In this document: piece by piece, positions 46,303-55,239 of the stretch
Numbering within the stretch: position 1 is the stretch's first letter
Layout: every line of letters starts with the position of its first letter
From: Haladaptatus sp. DYF46
GTDB taxonomy: Archaea > Halobacteriota > Halobacteria > Halobacteriales > Haladaptataceae
Assembly: GCF_021083305.1 (NCBI RefSeq)
Contig: NZ_JAJFAY010000002.1
Coordinates: 1 to 64,000, forward strand
Direction of reading: 5' to 3'
Length of the DNA: 64,000 nt
Program-made: the position numbers and the translations under genes
The notes under the pieces: model-generated
What the model was told of the DNA's origin: nothing
Seen by the model: the letters and a program-made list of their open reading frames with translations, nothing else
Databases searched by the model: none

Positions 46303-46965
46303 ATGGTCGCCCGTGAGTACGATTTTTGGCTGCTCGATTTGGACGGGACGCTCATCGACATCGACCCGTCCTACGTCCGCTCGGTGTTCGGGCGGGTGAG
46401 TGACCGACTCGGTTACGAGTTCACCGACTACGAATCCGAAATCATCTGGCACGGCCTCGGCGGGTCGCGCGACGCCCAACTCCGGAAGTGGGGACTCGAC
46501 CCCGTGGAGTTCTGGGAGGCGTTTCACGCCATCGAGGACCCGCAAGTTCGCGCCCAAAACACCTTCCTCTACGACGACGCCGCGTTCGTCGCCGATCTCG
46601 ACTGCCCGGTCGGATTGGTGACACACTGCCAACAGTTCCTCACCGACCCGGTGCTCGACGGCCTCGACATCCGCGACTGGTTCGACACCGTCGTCTGCTG
46701 TGACGAGCAACTGGGCTGGAAACCGGACCCCGCTCCGGTCGAACACGCGATGGCGCAACTCGACGTCGGACGGGGGGATCACGGCGTTCTCGCCGGAGAC
46801 GGTTCGAGCGACATCGGCGCGGCGTGGAACGCGGGACTGGACGCAGTCCACGTCGAGCGCCACGACCCGACCCGCCGGAAACAGTGCGTCCTCGGGGATT
46901 ACCGCGTGAACAGCTTCGACGAGCTATGGCCGAACGCCCGGCAGACCTTCGATAACACCGACTAA
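46303..46965 (+). CDS. HAD-superfamily phosphatase (phosphoglycolate phosphatase-like)
   Basis: This 220-residue HAD enzyme has motif I DFWLLDLDGTLIDID with the nucleophile Asp, a helical cap, motif II VGLVTHCQQ, motif III Lys in LGWKPDPAP, and motif IV LAGDGSSDIGAAWNAGLD. The architecture is that of Gph/beta-phosphoglucomutase-like phosphatases. The physiological substrate is unknown. Its 3' end overlaps the convergent moeA-type gene by 42 bp. Confidence 0.9.
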   Translation: MVAREYDFWLLDLDGTLIDIDPSYVRSVFGRVSDRLGYEFTDYESEIIWHGLGGSRDAQLRKWGLDPVEFWEAFHAIEDPQVRAQNTFLYDDAAFVADLDCPVGLVTHCQQFLTDPVLDGLDIRDWFDTVVCCDEQLGWKPDPAPVEHAMAQLDVGRGDHGVLAGDGSSDIGAAWNAGLDAVHVERHDPTRRKQCVLGDYRVNSFDELWPNARQTFDNTD

Positions 46966-48876
46966 CGTCGAATCGAGCGCCGCGACCAGTTCCTCGACGC
47001 CCTCTTTTTCCTCGCGATTCGGATTGGCGAGGATTCGGACCCGCTCCTCGCCGAGCGGAACGAAGCCGAGGTCGAGTTTTTCGGCGGTCGAGCGCAGGCC
47101 GAGTCCGGCGTCCGCCGCCCCCGACTCGACCTTTCTGGCCGGGCTTTCGTGGGCTTTCACCGTGAGGTCGAACCCGGATATCGATTCGACGAGGTCGCGG
47201 CGCGTGGTTCCGCGCTCCTCGGCGAGGTCGGCGACGGCGTTCCCGAGCGTGGTTCGGAGGCCGGAGTTCGTCCCGCGGTTGACGAATCGAAGGTCGCGGT
47301 CCACGAGGTCGGAAAGTCCCTCTATTTCGTCGGGGTTTCCGGCGGGAACGACCAGTCCCCATTCTCGGACGTAGGACGCGAGTTCGGTGCTCGCGTTGGC
47401 AGACGGCGATTCCGCATCATTCGCGGCTTCTCTGCCCGCACTTTCGGCGGAACGCGGTTCCGCCTCTCCGGTGACGACCGCGAAATCCGGCACGCCGTTT
47501 CGGAGGCGACGCAGGCCCTCACGGCTGCCGAACGGGAGATAGCGCGGCGAGTCGAGCGAATCGAGCAGTCGGGAGAGGGCGGGGTCGTCCTCGCCGACGC
47601 CGAGGATGGACGGCGGGCGAACCTCCGGCGAGAACAGTTGCACTGAAATCGCCTCGCCCTCCGCGAGGTACGCCGTGTCGGGATGCACCGTCACGACGCC
47701 GTCGGCTTCCACGAGGCTGGTCGTGGCTCCGCTCCCTTTGTCCACCGGGTAGGCGAGCGTGTGGCCGTGCTCGTCCTCGACCAAGCCGGTCGGCATGAGT
47801 CGCATTCGTCCCTCGCCGTAGCGCTCCTCGACGGCCATCCGGGCATCGACGGTCGCCGTGGTCGGGTCGGGCAGTCCGGCCGCTTCTCGGATGGCCGGCG
47901 CGACGAACGTTCGGAAGATGGTCAACGCCGAGACGGGATATCCCGGAAGCCCGACGTAGGCCGAGTCGGGGAACCGACCGACGAGCATCGGTTTGCCGGG
48001 TTTGACCGCGACGCCGTGAAGGAGGAGTTCGCCGCGCGATTCGATGACGCGGTAGATGACGTCCACCGCGCTCGCGCTGGTCGAACCGGAGGAGAGGACG
48101 AGGTCGCACTCCTCGGACGCCTCCAACAACAGGCGCTCCATCTCGTCGTAGTCGTCGCCGGCGTGGGGATACAGAACCGGTTCGCCGCCGGCTTCCTCGA
48201 CGGCGGCGGCGACCGTGTAGCTGTTCACGTCGTATATCTGCCCCGCTTCGTCCGAGAGCGGGTTTCCGGGGCGAACCAACTCGTCGCCCGTCGAGATGAT
48301 GCCGACGCGAGGGGTGCCACGGACGGGCACCTCGTCCGCGCCGAGCGCCGACAGCAGACCGATTTCGCGGGCGGTGAGCCGCGTTCCGGGACCGAGTGCT
48401 CGCTGGCCCGCAGCGATGTCCGCCCCGGCCAGCATGACGTGGTCGCCGGGCGTGACGGCGGTTCGGATTTCGACGCCCGGTCCGTCGTCGCGGTCCACGT
48501 AGTCGGTTCGCTCGACCATCACCACCGCGTCCGCGCCGGGCGGCATGACGGCCCCGGTGGAGATCTCGACGGCTTCGCCCTCGCCCACTTCCACGTCGGG
48601 TTCCGTCCCGGCGTGAACCTCCCCGACGAGGTCGAGGACGGCGGGGTCGACCTCGTCGGCCCCGAAGGTGTCCCGCGCTTTGACCGCGAAGCCGTCCATC
48701 GCCGCCCGGTCGAATCCCGGCACGTCACGGTCCGCGTCGAATCGCTCGGCCAGCACGCGTCCGTGTGCCTCCGTGAGCGATACCGACTCCGGTTCCGGCG
48801 TGAGGTCGAGCGATGAGATCGCCTCGCGTGCGTCCTCCGGTTCGGCGAGGTCGCGGAACTCCTTTCGTTCGGTCAC
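46924..48876 (-). CDS. moeA: Molybdopterin molybdenumtransferase fused to a PBP-like domain
   Basis: A 650-residue protein. Residues 1-405 are MoeA, which inserts molybdate into adenylated molybdopterin: DRDVPGFDRAAMDGFAVKAR, IISTGDELVRPGNPL, LSSGSTSASAVDVIY and YVGLPGYPVSALTIF are visible. Residues about 425-650 form a periplasmic-binding-protein-like domain (EWGLVVPAGNPDEIEGLSDL, FVNRGTNSGLRTTLGNAVAD), which may sense molybdate or a cofactor intermediate inside the cell. This fusion is known in archaea. It follows another moeA gene by 55 bp on the same strand. Confidence 0.93.
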   Translation of the reverse strand: MTERKEFRDLAEPEDAREAISSLDLTPEPESVSLTEAHGRVLAERFDADRDVPGFDRAAMDGFAVKARDTFGADEVDPAVLDLVGEVHAGTEPDVEVGEGEAVEISTGAVMPPGADAVVMVERTDYVDRDDGPGVEIRTAVTPGDHVMLAGADIAAGQRALGPGTRLTAREIGLLSALGADEVPVRGTPRVGIISTGDELVRPGNPLSDEAGQIYDVNSYTVAAAVEEAGGEPVLYPHAGDDYDEMERLLLEASEECDLVLSSGSTSASAVDVIYRVIESRGELLLHGVAVKPGKPMLVGRFPDSAYVGLPGYPVSALTIFRTFVAPAIREAAGLPDPTTATVDARMAVEERYGEGRMRLMPTGLVEDEHGHTLAYPVDKGSGATTSLVEADGVVTVHPDTAYLAEGEAISVQLFSPEVRPPSILGVGEDDPALSRLLDSLDSPRYLPFGSREGLRRLRNGVPDFAVVTGEAEPRSAESAGREAANDAESPSANASTELASYVREWGLVVPAGNPDEIEGLSDLVDRDLRFVNRGTNSGLRTTLGNAVADLAEERGTTRRDLVESISGFDLTVKAHESPARKVESGAADAGLGLRSTAEKLDLGFVPLGEERVRILANPNREEKEGVEELVAALDSTLVGVIEGLPGVRP

Positions 48877-48931
48877 GCGAATCCCCCCGCGGTGAGCGTG
48901 ACGCTATCGGACGTGAGTCGTCCGATTGAAA

Positions 48932-50155
48932 TCACGCCGACCACTCCCAGTTCGCGACCGCGACCGTCTCTCCTTCGGGAATCCCCTCGCGTTCTTCGGG
49001 CACCTCGACCCATCCGTCCGCCAGCGCGACGCTGGAGAGGACACCGGCCCCGCTGGCCCGCGTCGGGGTTGCGACGAGGTCGTCCCCCGTTCGGTCCAGC
49101 GTCACCCGGACGAACGACCGGATCCCGGGTTCGCTTCGGATTTTGCGACCGAGTCGGGCGCTTCCGGTCGGAAGGTCCTCCAAGGGGAGGTTGCCGACCC
49201 ACTTCAGCGCGGGACGGAGGAACTGCATCGCGTTGACGATGCAGGCGACGGGGTAGCCGGGAAGCATCAGGACCGGCGTCCCCTCGACGACCGCGAGCGC
49301 GACCGGATGTCCCGGTTTCAGCGCGACGCCGTGGACGACGACCTCACCCAGCGAGGAGACGACTTCGGGGAGCAGGTCGCGTTCCCCCACGGAGGACCCG
49401 CCGGTCGTGACGACGATGTCGTGGTCGAGGGTCGACTCGATGGCCTCGCGGAGGCGCTCTTCGTCGTCGGTCACGACGTCGTGATAGGTCGCGCTCCCGC
49501 CCCATCGCTCGACCAAGCGGGAGACGGTGAGGCCGTTCGTCTCGATGACCTCTCCCGGTTCCGGGTCGGACTGCACCAACTCCTCGCCGGTCGGAATCAC
49601 GGCGACGCGCGGCCGGTCGTACACCGTGGCCTCGCTCACACCGGCGGATTTCACCATGCCGAGGTCGGACGGTCGGAGGCGGTGTCCGGCCTCGTACAGC
49701 GATTGGCCGACTTCCACGTCGTCGCCGACCGGCGCGACGTTTTCGCCTTCGGCCACGGCGTCGAACACCTCGACTTCCTCGCCGAACTCGTCGGTTTCCT
49801 CCATCATCACCACGGCGTCGGCCCCGTCGGGGAGTTCGCTGCCGGTATGGACCCGCACCGCAGCGCCGGGTACTATCTCCTCCGCTCCTCGAAGGATTTC
49901 CGGCGACCGCCCGCTGGCCCCGAAGGTGTCCTGCGCCCGAACCGCGTAACCGTCCATCGCCGCCCGCGAGTAGTGGGGCACGTTTCGCGGCGCGCTGATC
50001 GACTCCGCGAGGACCCGACCGTCCGCTTCGAGGAGCGGGACGGAATCGGTTCGGTCGTGACCGTCGACGATGTCGCGCAACCGGTCGCGGGCGGCCGACA
50101 CGCGCGTCGTTTCCTTGAACCCGGACTGCTTTCTGTCCGGTTGGTGGTCGCTCAT
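48932..50155 (-). CDS. moeA: Molybdopterin molybdenumtransferase, stand-alone paralog
   Basis: A 407-residue MoeA without the extra C-terminal domain. Motifs are RNVPHYSRAAMDGYAVRAQD, VAVIPTGEELVQSDPEPGEV, VVTTGGSSVGERDLLPEV and VLMLPGYPVACIVNAM. The start MSDHQPDRKQ at 50155 gives a normal length; the frame stays open upstream to 50443 but that part lacks similarity. With the fused MoeA downstream it forms a two-gene unit; two MoeA paralogs could serve Mo and W cofactors or different steps. That split is inferred. Confidence 0.93.
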   Translation of the reverse strand: MSDHQPDRKQSGFKETTRVSAARDRLRDIVDGHDRTDSVPLLEADGRVLAESISAPRNVPHYSRAAMDGYAVRAQDTFGASGRSPEILRGAEEIVPGAAVRVHTGSELPDGADAVVMMEETDEFGEEVEVFDAVAEGENVAPVGDDVEVGQSLYEAGHRLRPSDLGMVKSAGVSEATVYDRPRVAVIPTGEELVQSDPEPGEVIETNGLTVSRLVERWGGSATYHDVVTDDEERLREAIESTLDHDIVVTTGGSSVGERDLLPEVVSSLGEVVVHGVALKPGHPVALAVVEGTPVLMLPGYPVACIVNAMQFLRPALKWVGNLPLEDLPTGSARLGRKIRSEPGIRSFVRVTLDRTGDDLVATPTRASGAGVLSSVALADGWVEVPEEREGIPEGETVAVANWEWSA

Positions 50156-50228
50156 ACGAACACGTTCGAGACGGCGGGCAAAAAGGAAGCGGGGAACACT
50201 TATCGTCCCGCCAACAACATCGTCCCGC

Positions 50229-51002
50229 ATGGCCCTCCTCGACCATCCGTTCGCCCTCGCGCTCGTCGGCATCGCCGCCCTGCTCGGCTGTGTGATGCTG
50301 TGGTACGGCGGGCGCGAACTCGTCCTCGCGTATCGGATCGTAACCAACGACCCCACCGACGTGATGTCGTTGGGCGACGGCGGTCCGGTCGAAGTGGAGG
50401 GGACGGCACAACCACAACACGGGACGCTCACGTCCCTGTTCACGGAAACGCCCTGTCTCGCCTACGAGTACGAAGTCGAAGAGGAGCGAAACTCGAAGAA
50501 CGGTCGTCACTGGGAAACGGTCGACTCCGGGCGAAACCATACTCCGTTTCGCGTCGAAGATGGCACGGCGAGCGCGCTCGTGGACCCGCGTGCGGCCGAC
50601 TTTCGCTTCAGCGACGAACGGTCCATCGACGTTCGCGGCGGGAAACGGCCTCCCGAACGCGTACAGGAGTTCATCCGGCAGAACGAGGACGTCGGGTCAG
50701 AGGAGAAAAGCCTCGACCTCAAACTGTTCGAGTTGAACACGGGAAAGGACAGAAAGTACATCGAGCGGCGACTCGACCCCGACGAGTCGGTCCACATCCT
50801 CGGCGAAGCGCGCTACGACGCGAGCGCCGGGAAGGAGGGGGGCGAGGTGAACGTCGTCATCGGCTACGGCGACGACACGCACTTCCTCATCTCCGATACG
50901 GACGAACGCGGTGCCGCGTGGCGGGTCGCGGCGAATGGACTTCCCTACGTGGTCGCCGGCGTCCTGTTTTTCGGCATCGGTGCGTTTGTCCTCGGGGTGT
51001 AA
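50229..51002 (+). CDS. GIDE-domain (E3-ligase-like) membrane protein
   Basis: This 257-residue protein has an N-terminal helix (ALALVGIAALLGCVMLWYGG), a central domain with VEVEGTAQPQHGTLTSLFTE, PCLAYEYEVEEERNSK and FRVEDGTASALVDPRAADF, and a C-terminal helix (LPYVVAGVLFFGIGAFVLGV). The layout matches the GIDE domain of eukaryotic mitochondrial MUL1/MULAN proteins, without a RING finger. Function in archaea is unknown; annotation as a ubiquitin ligase would be misleading. A TATA-like ACTTATCG lies about 30 nt upstream. Confidence 0.75.
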   Translation: MALLDHPFALALVGIAALLGCVMLWYGGRELVLAYRIVTNDPTDVMSLGDGGPVEVEGTAQPQHGTLTSLFTETPCLAYEYEVEEERNSKNGRHWETVDSGRNHTPFRVEDGTASALVDPRAADFRFSDERSIDVRGGKRPPERVQEFIRQNEDVGSEEKSLDLKLFELNTGKDRKYIERRLDPDESVHILGEARYDASAGKEGGEVNVVIGYGDDTHFLISDTDERGAAWRVAANGLPYVVAGVLFFGIGAFVLGV

Positions 51003-51054
51003 GACGACCAGCAAGACCGCACCCTTTTTCGGTCCTGCCTCCTAACACGGAACT

Positions 51055-51411
51055 ATGTCAGCGCTGCGCGATGCGTTGCGAGAACTCCCGGACGCCGTGT
51101 TCGCGGACCTGTTGGAGAACGACGAGGCCTACCTCCTCGTTCTCGATATGCCCGGCGTCACCGAGGAAACTATCGACATCGACGTGACGAATGGCCGCCT
51201 CCGGATAGAAGCGCGGCGCGAAAAGGACGTTCCCGTCGAGTTCGACTACGTGAGCGAGGGGCGTCCGCTGTTCCTCGATGCCGAACTCCCGCTTCCGCCG
51301 GACGCCACCGGCGCGGGTGCGGAGGCCACGGTCGCACGTGGCGTCCTCGAAATCACCCTCCCGAAACAGGCGTCGGCTCCGGACGAGTCGGTCCCGGTCA
51401 CGAGCCGCTAA
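51055..51411 (+). CDS. Hsp20/alpha-crystallin family protein
   Basis: A 118-residue small heat-shock-type protein with an alpha-crystallin domain: AYLLVLDMPGVTEETIDIDV, LRIEARREKDVPVEF and ARGVLEITLPK (the conserved G-x-L-x-I-x-L-P segment). It lacks a C-terminal I-x-I motif, so oligomerisation may differ from canonical Hsp20. It lies just upstream of the ABC1 kinase-like gene and may share its transcript. Confidence 0.88.
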   Translation: MSALRDALRELPDAVFADLLENDEAYLLVLDMPGVTEETIDIDVTNGRLRIEARREKDVPVEFDYVSEGRPLFLDAELPLPPDATGAGAEATVARGVLEITLPKQASAPDESVPVTSR

Positions 51412-51417
51412 CGGCGG

Positions 51418-53088
51418 GTGGTCACACTGGCATTCCTCCGCGCATACCGTCGGTTCGTCGTCGTCGCATGGCACTTCCTGCCGCTGCTGCTGAGCTACGC
51501 CCGCGACCGGAATCGGTTCCTGTTCTTCGGATCGTCGCGCCGGGTGACGAGCGAGATGCGAATCGAACGGGCGGACACGCTCCTCGAATCCCTCCTCACG
51601 CTCGGCCCGACGTTCATCAAACTCGGGCAACTCCTCTCCACGCGTCCCGACGTCCTTCCGCCCGAGTACGTGGACGAACTTTCGAAACTGCAGGACGAGG
51701 TGCCGCCAGCGCCGTGGGCGGACGCGGAGCAGGTCATCGAGTCCCAACTCGGCCCCGTGGCGGACAACTTCGACGAGTTCGACACCGAGGCGATAAGCGG
51801 TGCGAGCCTCGGACAGGTGTACGACGCGCAAATCGACGGCGAGCAGGTCGCGGTGAAGGTCAGACGCCCCGGAATAGAGGACTTGGTCGAAGCCGACCTT
51901 CGAGTCATCCGTTGGTCGCTCCCGCTCATCATGCGGTTCATCGGGCAGGCACGCGCCTTCTCGCTGGAAAACCTCGCCGACGAGTTCGCCCGCACGATTC
52001 GCGAGGAGATGGATTACGACCGGGAGGCGGAGATGCTTGGCGAGATACGGGAGAACTTCGAGGACGACCCCGACATCGCCATCCCGAGCGTCATCGAGAG
52101 CCACTCAGGGTCGCGCGTACTCACGATGGAGTTCCTCGGCGGGACGAAGATAAACGACGTGCACGAACTGGACGAGGAGGGACTCGACCGCCACGAACTC
52201 GCTGAAACGCTCCAGCGGGCGTACCTCCAGATGATAATTCAGGACGGCGTGTTCCACGCCGACCCGCACCCCGGCAACCTCGCCGCCACCGACGACGGGC
52301 GCATCATCTTCTACGACTTCGGCATGAGCGGGCGGGTGGACGAGTTCATCCAACGCAAAATCGTGGACTTCTACATCGCGGTTGCGAACCAGGACATCGA
52401 AGGAATCCTCGACGCCCTCATCGAGATGGGAACCCTCAGCCCGGAGGCCGACCGGGCGACGATGGGGAGCGTGATGGAACTCGCCATCGAGGACGCGCGG
52501 GGCGAGGACATCGAAACCTACCGCGTCCAGCAGATCGTCTCGCAGGTCGAGGACACGATTTACGAGTTCCCGCTCCGCCTGCCGTCGAACCTCGCGCTCG
52601 TGCTTCGCGTGGCGACGGTCGTCGAAGGGGTCTGTGTGACCCTCGACCCCGAGTTCGACTTCATCGCGGTGGCGACGGAGTACCTCACCGACGAGGGGTA
52701 CCGCGAGGAGTCCATCAAGAAGTACGTCTCCGAGACGGGCGACCAACTGCAAGCGTCGGCCCAGTCGCTCGTCCGGACGCCGCCGAAACTGGAGCGCACG
52801 CTCGACAAAATCGACCGTGACAACCTCTACGCCCGCGTCAGTATCGAGGACGACAACGACGTCTTCGACCTGCTGGCCAAACGCCTCATCTTCGGCATCC
52901 TCCTCGCATTCGGCGGGTTGACGACGGCGGTGCTGTACGCCGCGGAGGCGTTCCCCGCCGCCGCGGTGGCCGCTGTGATTTCCCTGTTCATCACCCTCTT
53001 GCTCTACCGCTCGTTCCGCAAGCGCCGTGGGATTCGGGCGACGCCGCAGTTCACGCGCCAGAACTTGCGGGAACGACGCCGGGAGTAA
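51418..53088 (+). CDS. ABC1/UbiB-family protein kinase-like ATPase
   Basis: A 556-residue protein of the UbiB/COQ8 family starting at GTG 51418. Family-specific KxGQ motif FIKLGQLLSTRPDVLPPEY, the Ala-rich nucleotide loop ISGASLGQVYDAQI, VAVKVRRPG (Lys), HADPHPGNLAAT (catalytic loop) and IIFYDFGMSG (metal-binding DFG) are all present. Two C-terminal hydrophobic helices (about 505-540) anchor it in the membrane. In bacteria and mitochondria the family supports ubiquinone synthesis; a role with menaquinone or other isoprenoids is likely here but inferred. Confidence 0.93.
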   Translation: MVTLAFLRAYRRFVVVAWHFLPLLLSYARDRNRFLFFGSSRRVTSEMRIERADTLLESLLTLGPTFIKLGQLLSTRPDVLPPEYVDELSKLQDEVPPAPWADAEQVIESQLGPVADNFDEFDTEAISGASLGQVYDAQIDGEQVAVKVRRPGIEDLVEADLRVIRWSLPLIMRFIGQARAFSLENLADEFARTIREEMDYDREAEMLGEIRENFEDDPDIAIPSVIESHSGSRVLTMEFLGGTKINDVHELDEEGLDRHELAETLQRAYLQMIIQDGVFHADPHPGNLAATDDGRIIFYDFGMSGRVDEFIQRKIVDFYIAVANQDIEGILDALIEMGTLSPEADRATMGSVMELAIEDARGEDIETYRVQQIVSQVEDTIYEFPLRLPSNLALVLRVATVVEGVCVTLDPEFDFIAVATEYLTDEGYREESIKKYVSETGDQLQASAQSLVRTPPKLERTLDKIDRDNLYARVSIEDDNDVFDLLAKRLIFGILLAFGGLTTAVLYAAEAFPAAAVAAVISLFITLLLYRSFRKRRGIRATPQFTRQNLRERRRE

Positions 53089-53147
53089 GTAAAACTACCA
53101 GCTCTGCTCCACAACCCTTTTGCGACCTCTGTTCATTCGTTTGAACA

Positions 53148-53522
53148 ATGACGACGACCGCCCATCTCCGCCAACAAAGCACCGAGAGCCACTGGTGGAT
53201 ACTCCTCCTCCCGAGTCTGCTGTTGTCGGTTTCCGCCACGCTCGGCCTATCGGTTTCCGCGATTGCCTTCCGCCTCGAACCATCGAGTACCCTCTCGTAC
53301 CTTCCGCCGGTGGTCGGACTCGTTCTCGCTCTCGCGTACTTCACCGCTCCCGCCGCCGTGGCGGTTGGAATCCACTTCGACCGACGGTACATCGCGTCGG
53401 TGTCCGAGTGGGAACCCCGGTCCGAGTACACGCTCCTCGGCCTCGCCATGTGGTTCGGTATCGGCATCCCGTTCGGTCTGCTGTATCTCTACCGCCGTCA
53501 CAAGTACGTCGGGGTTCCCTGA
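53148..53522 (+). CDS. Small membrane protein
   Basis: A 124-residue protein with about four hydrophobic segments: WWILLLPSLLLSVSATLGLS, YLPPVVGLVLALAYF, a third around AAVAVGIHF, and LAMWFGIGIPFGLLYLYRRH at the end. No known family was recognised. Codon use is haloarchaeal. It is the last gene with clearly high GC before the composition changes near 53.5 kb. Confidence 0.65.
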   Translation: MTTTAHLRQQSTESHWWILLLPSLLLSVSATLGLSVSAIAFRLEPSSTLSYLPPVVGLVLALAYFTAPAAVAVGIHFDRRYIASVSEWEPRSEYTLLGLAMWFGIGIPFGLLYLYRRHKYVGVP

Positions 53523-53612
53523 GTCGAATTCACGATATCTAGTAATCGGGATGGTGACTACCTATCAATCACAACCCATACGTATTTATTCGAGAGCGTT
53601 CTGATATATAAC

Positions 53613-53825
53613 ATGAATGTGCCCTCTGTGCACCGATCTTCGAAATTTCGCCGACTCCTTTTGATTGGGTTTTCCGTAATCACGACGATTGCTTTGTCGC
53701 ACGATTACGTGACAACAGAGGCGGTTTCAGACGCGTTTTTCGTCATCATCGGATCCGGTCTGTTGCTCGCGGTACTGGTGACTGTTCCCGTACTGCTGTT
53801 CGATCGTGGGCCGGGTTTGGACTGA
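53613..53825 (+). CDS. Small two-helix membrane protein
   Basis: A 70-residue ORF with hydrophobic segments LLLIGFSVITTIALS and FFVIIGSGLLLAVLVTVPVLLF. An AT-rich region with TATTTATTC about 30 nt upstream of the ATG is a good promoter. It is the first gene in the AT-richer region. Function unknown. Confidence 0.55.
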   Translation: MNVPSVHRSSKFRRLLLIGFSVITTIALSHDYVTTEAVSDAFFVIIGSGLLLAVLVTVPVLLFDRGPGLD

Positions 53826-53954
53826 TAAAACGCGCTCTGATCAACGTGAAGTCGGTTTCTGCTCCCAGAATCCATACGCGGAAGTAACACCACCCCGGGA
53901 GTCCTGGATCGATCTATGTGCAGTTCGTAGTGTCCACCATCAATTCGGAGCTAT

Positions 53955-54185
53955 TCAAAAGATCCCGCCAAGAAGAATTAGCACACCAACTCCTACCACG
54001 ATGATATTAATGACCTGACTAAGAAGGACGCTCCAGTTTGCTGGCTCCACCTCATCCCACGGTGTTGTACTTCCAATCGAATCGATACGTTCACTCAACC
54101 GTGACAACTCATAGGCGTACCGGTATCCGAATACACCCACAACTAGGAGTATGAGTCCAAAGAGTGTTTTTTCAATCTCAATCAT
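53955..54185 (-). CDS. Small two-helix membrane protein
   Basis: A 76-residue ORF with helices LFGLILLVVGVFGYRYAY and VINIIVVGVGVLILLGG separated by an acidic loop (SERIDSIGSTTPWDEVEPAN). Composition is less GC-rich than the core genes. No family recognised. Confidence 0.55.
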   Translation of the reverse strand: MIEIEKTLFGLILLVVGVFGYRYAYELSRLSERIDSIGSTTPWDEVEPANWSVLLSQVINIIVVGVGVLILLGGIF

Positions 54186-54255
54186 ATTGAGTTATAGAAC
54201 GTGGGTAATAAGGACTTTGTCGATGATTAGTATCATATTGTCACCTTTTAAATCG

Positions 54256-54269
54256 ATAAGCGGCAGTGG
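54256..54269 (+). repeat. Short island repeat ATAAGCGGCAGTGG, copy 1
   Basis: Identical over 14 bp to 57876-57889 and one base different from 62260-62273. It lies in the 211-bp intergenic region before the HTH-10 gene at 54397. Confidence 0.6.
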
Positions 54270-54396
54270 GTACCTTCGGTATCTCCTTTCGACCTGTGCG
54301 CCGGTCGTGGTGCGAATCTCTCGGTAACGAAATTCCACTCCGAGGGGCCACTACCCGATGACAATCTCTACGAACCGCTATGAATAACCATCAACC

Positions 54397-55122
54397 ATGA
54401 TCGATCCCGAGAACGGTGAGGAAATACTCCATGTGTCGATTGACCTCTGGTATCCCGATTGCTGGGAGATCGAGGTAACGGAGCAAGTTGCGGTTGGGTT
54501 TCTCGGATACGGAATATATTCGACTGGAGATGATGTTGCGACACTCTTTACGATATACGCAGATGACCAGGAGACGATTGCAGAAGGAATCGAAGCTATG
54601 AACGCATCAAAACATGTCCACTCCGTGTCCGAGATGGCCCCTGGCTTCCAGCGAACAACCGTGCCGAAACCAGGGAACGTAGTGCGGGAACTCCTCGTTA
54701 ATCACGACGGACGCAAGCAGATCAGCCAACCCCTGACGTCTCGAGGGTTCGTCTGTACTGGTCCGATCGATATCCGAGACGGACGCGAATATTGGTCACT
54801 TGCCACAAACCGTGACCGGGAGACGGTTCAGACGAAATTTGAACAAGTCCGCGAAGAAATGAATGCGGAGATCAACATTCGTGGCATGGAACAAAGAAGC
54901 CGTCAGCCCGCGACAAATGCGCTTCCTCTGGATCAACTCACGAAACGCCAGCTGGAAGTACTACAACTCGCCCGCAAAAGGGGATACTACGAACACCCGA
55001 AAGAAACATCGGCCCGTGAGCTAGCGAATGAATTGAACATTTCTACGTCTACCCTGCACGAACATCTCCACAAAGTTGAAGCGAAGTTGTTGGGACAAAA
55101 CGGACTCACACGACTCTCGTAG
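54397..55122 (+). CDS. HTH-10 (bacterio-opsin activator-like) regulator
   Basis: A 241-residue protein with an N-terminal sensor-like domain (EILHVSIDLWYPDCWEIEVT) and a C-terminal HTH-10 domain (LTKRQLEVLQLARKRGYYEH, TSARELANELNISTSTLHEH). It is of the same family as the 24658 protein but only distantly similar. Codon use is more AT-rich than in core genes, suggesting acquisition. It is 117 bp upstream of the acyl-CoA dehydrogenase gene and could regulate it. Confidence 0.85.
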   Translation: MIDPENGEEILHVSIDLWYPDCWEIEVTEQVAVGFLGYGIYSTGDDVATLFTIYADDQETIAEGIEAMNASKHVHSVSEMAPGFQRTTVPKPGNVVRELLVNHDGRKQISQPLTSRGFVCTGPIDIRDGREYWSLATNRDRETVQTKFEQVREEMNAEINIRGMEQRSRQPATNALPLDQLTKRQLEVLQLARKRGYYEHPKETSARELANELNISTSTLHEHLHKVEAKLLGQNGLTRLS

Positions 55123-55239
55123 GGGCTATTCTTCGAGGTTCGGATTAACTTTAGATGGTAGTATGCCTCTCGGTCGCAATCCAGAAGACCTGCTATGTCC
55201 GGCTCCCGGTTTAATGGTTCGCCAGTACCGTACCCATCT

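Noticed and set aside
48926..51187. Plus-strand open frame of 753 codons
   Set aside because: Mostly antisense to moeA and then out of frame with the GIDE and Hsp20 genes.
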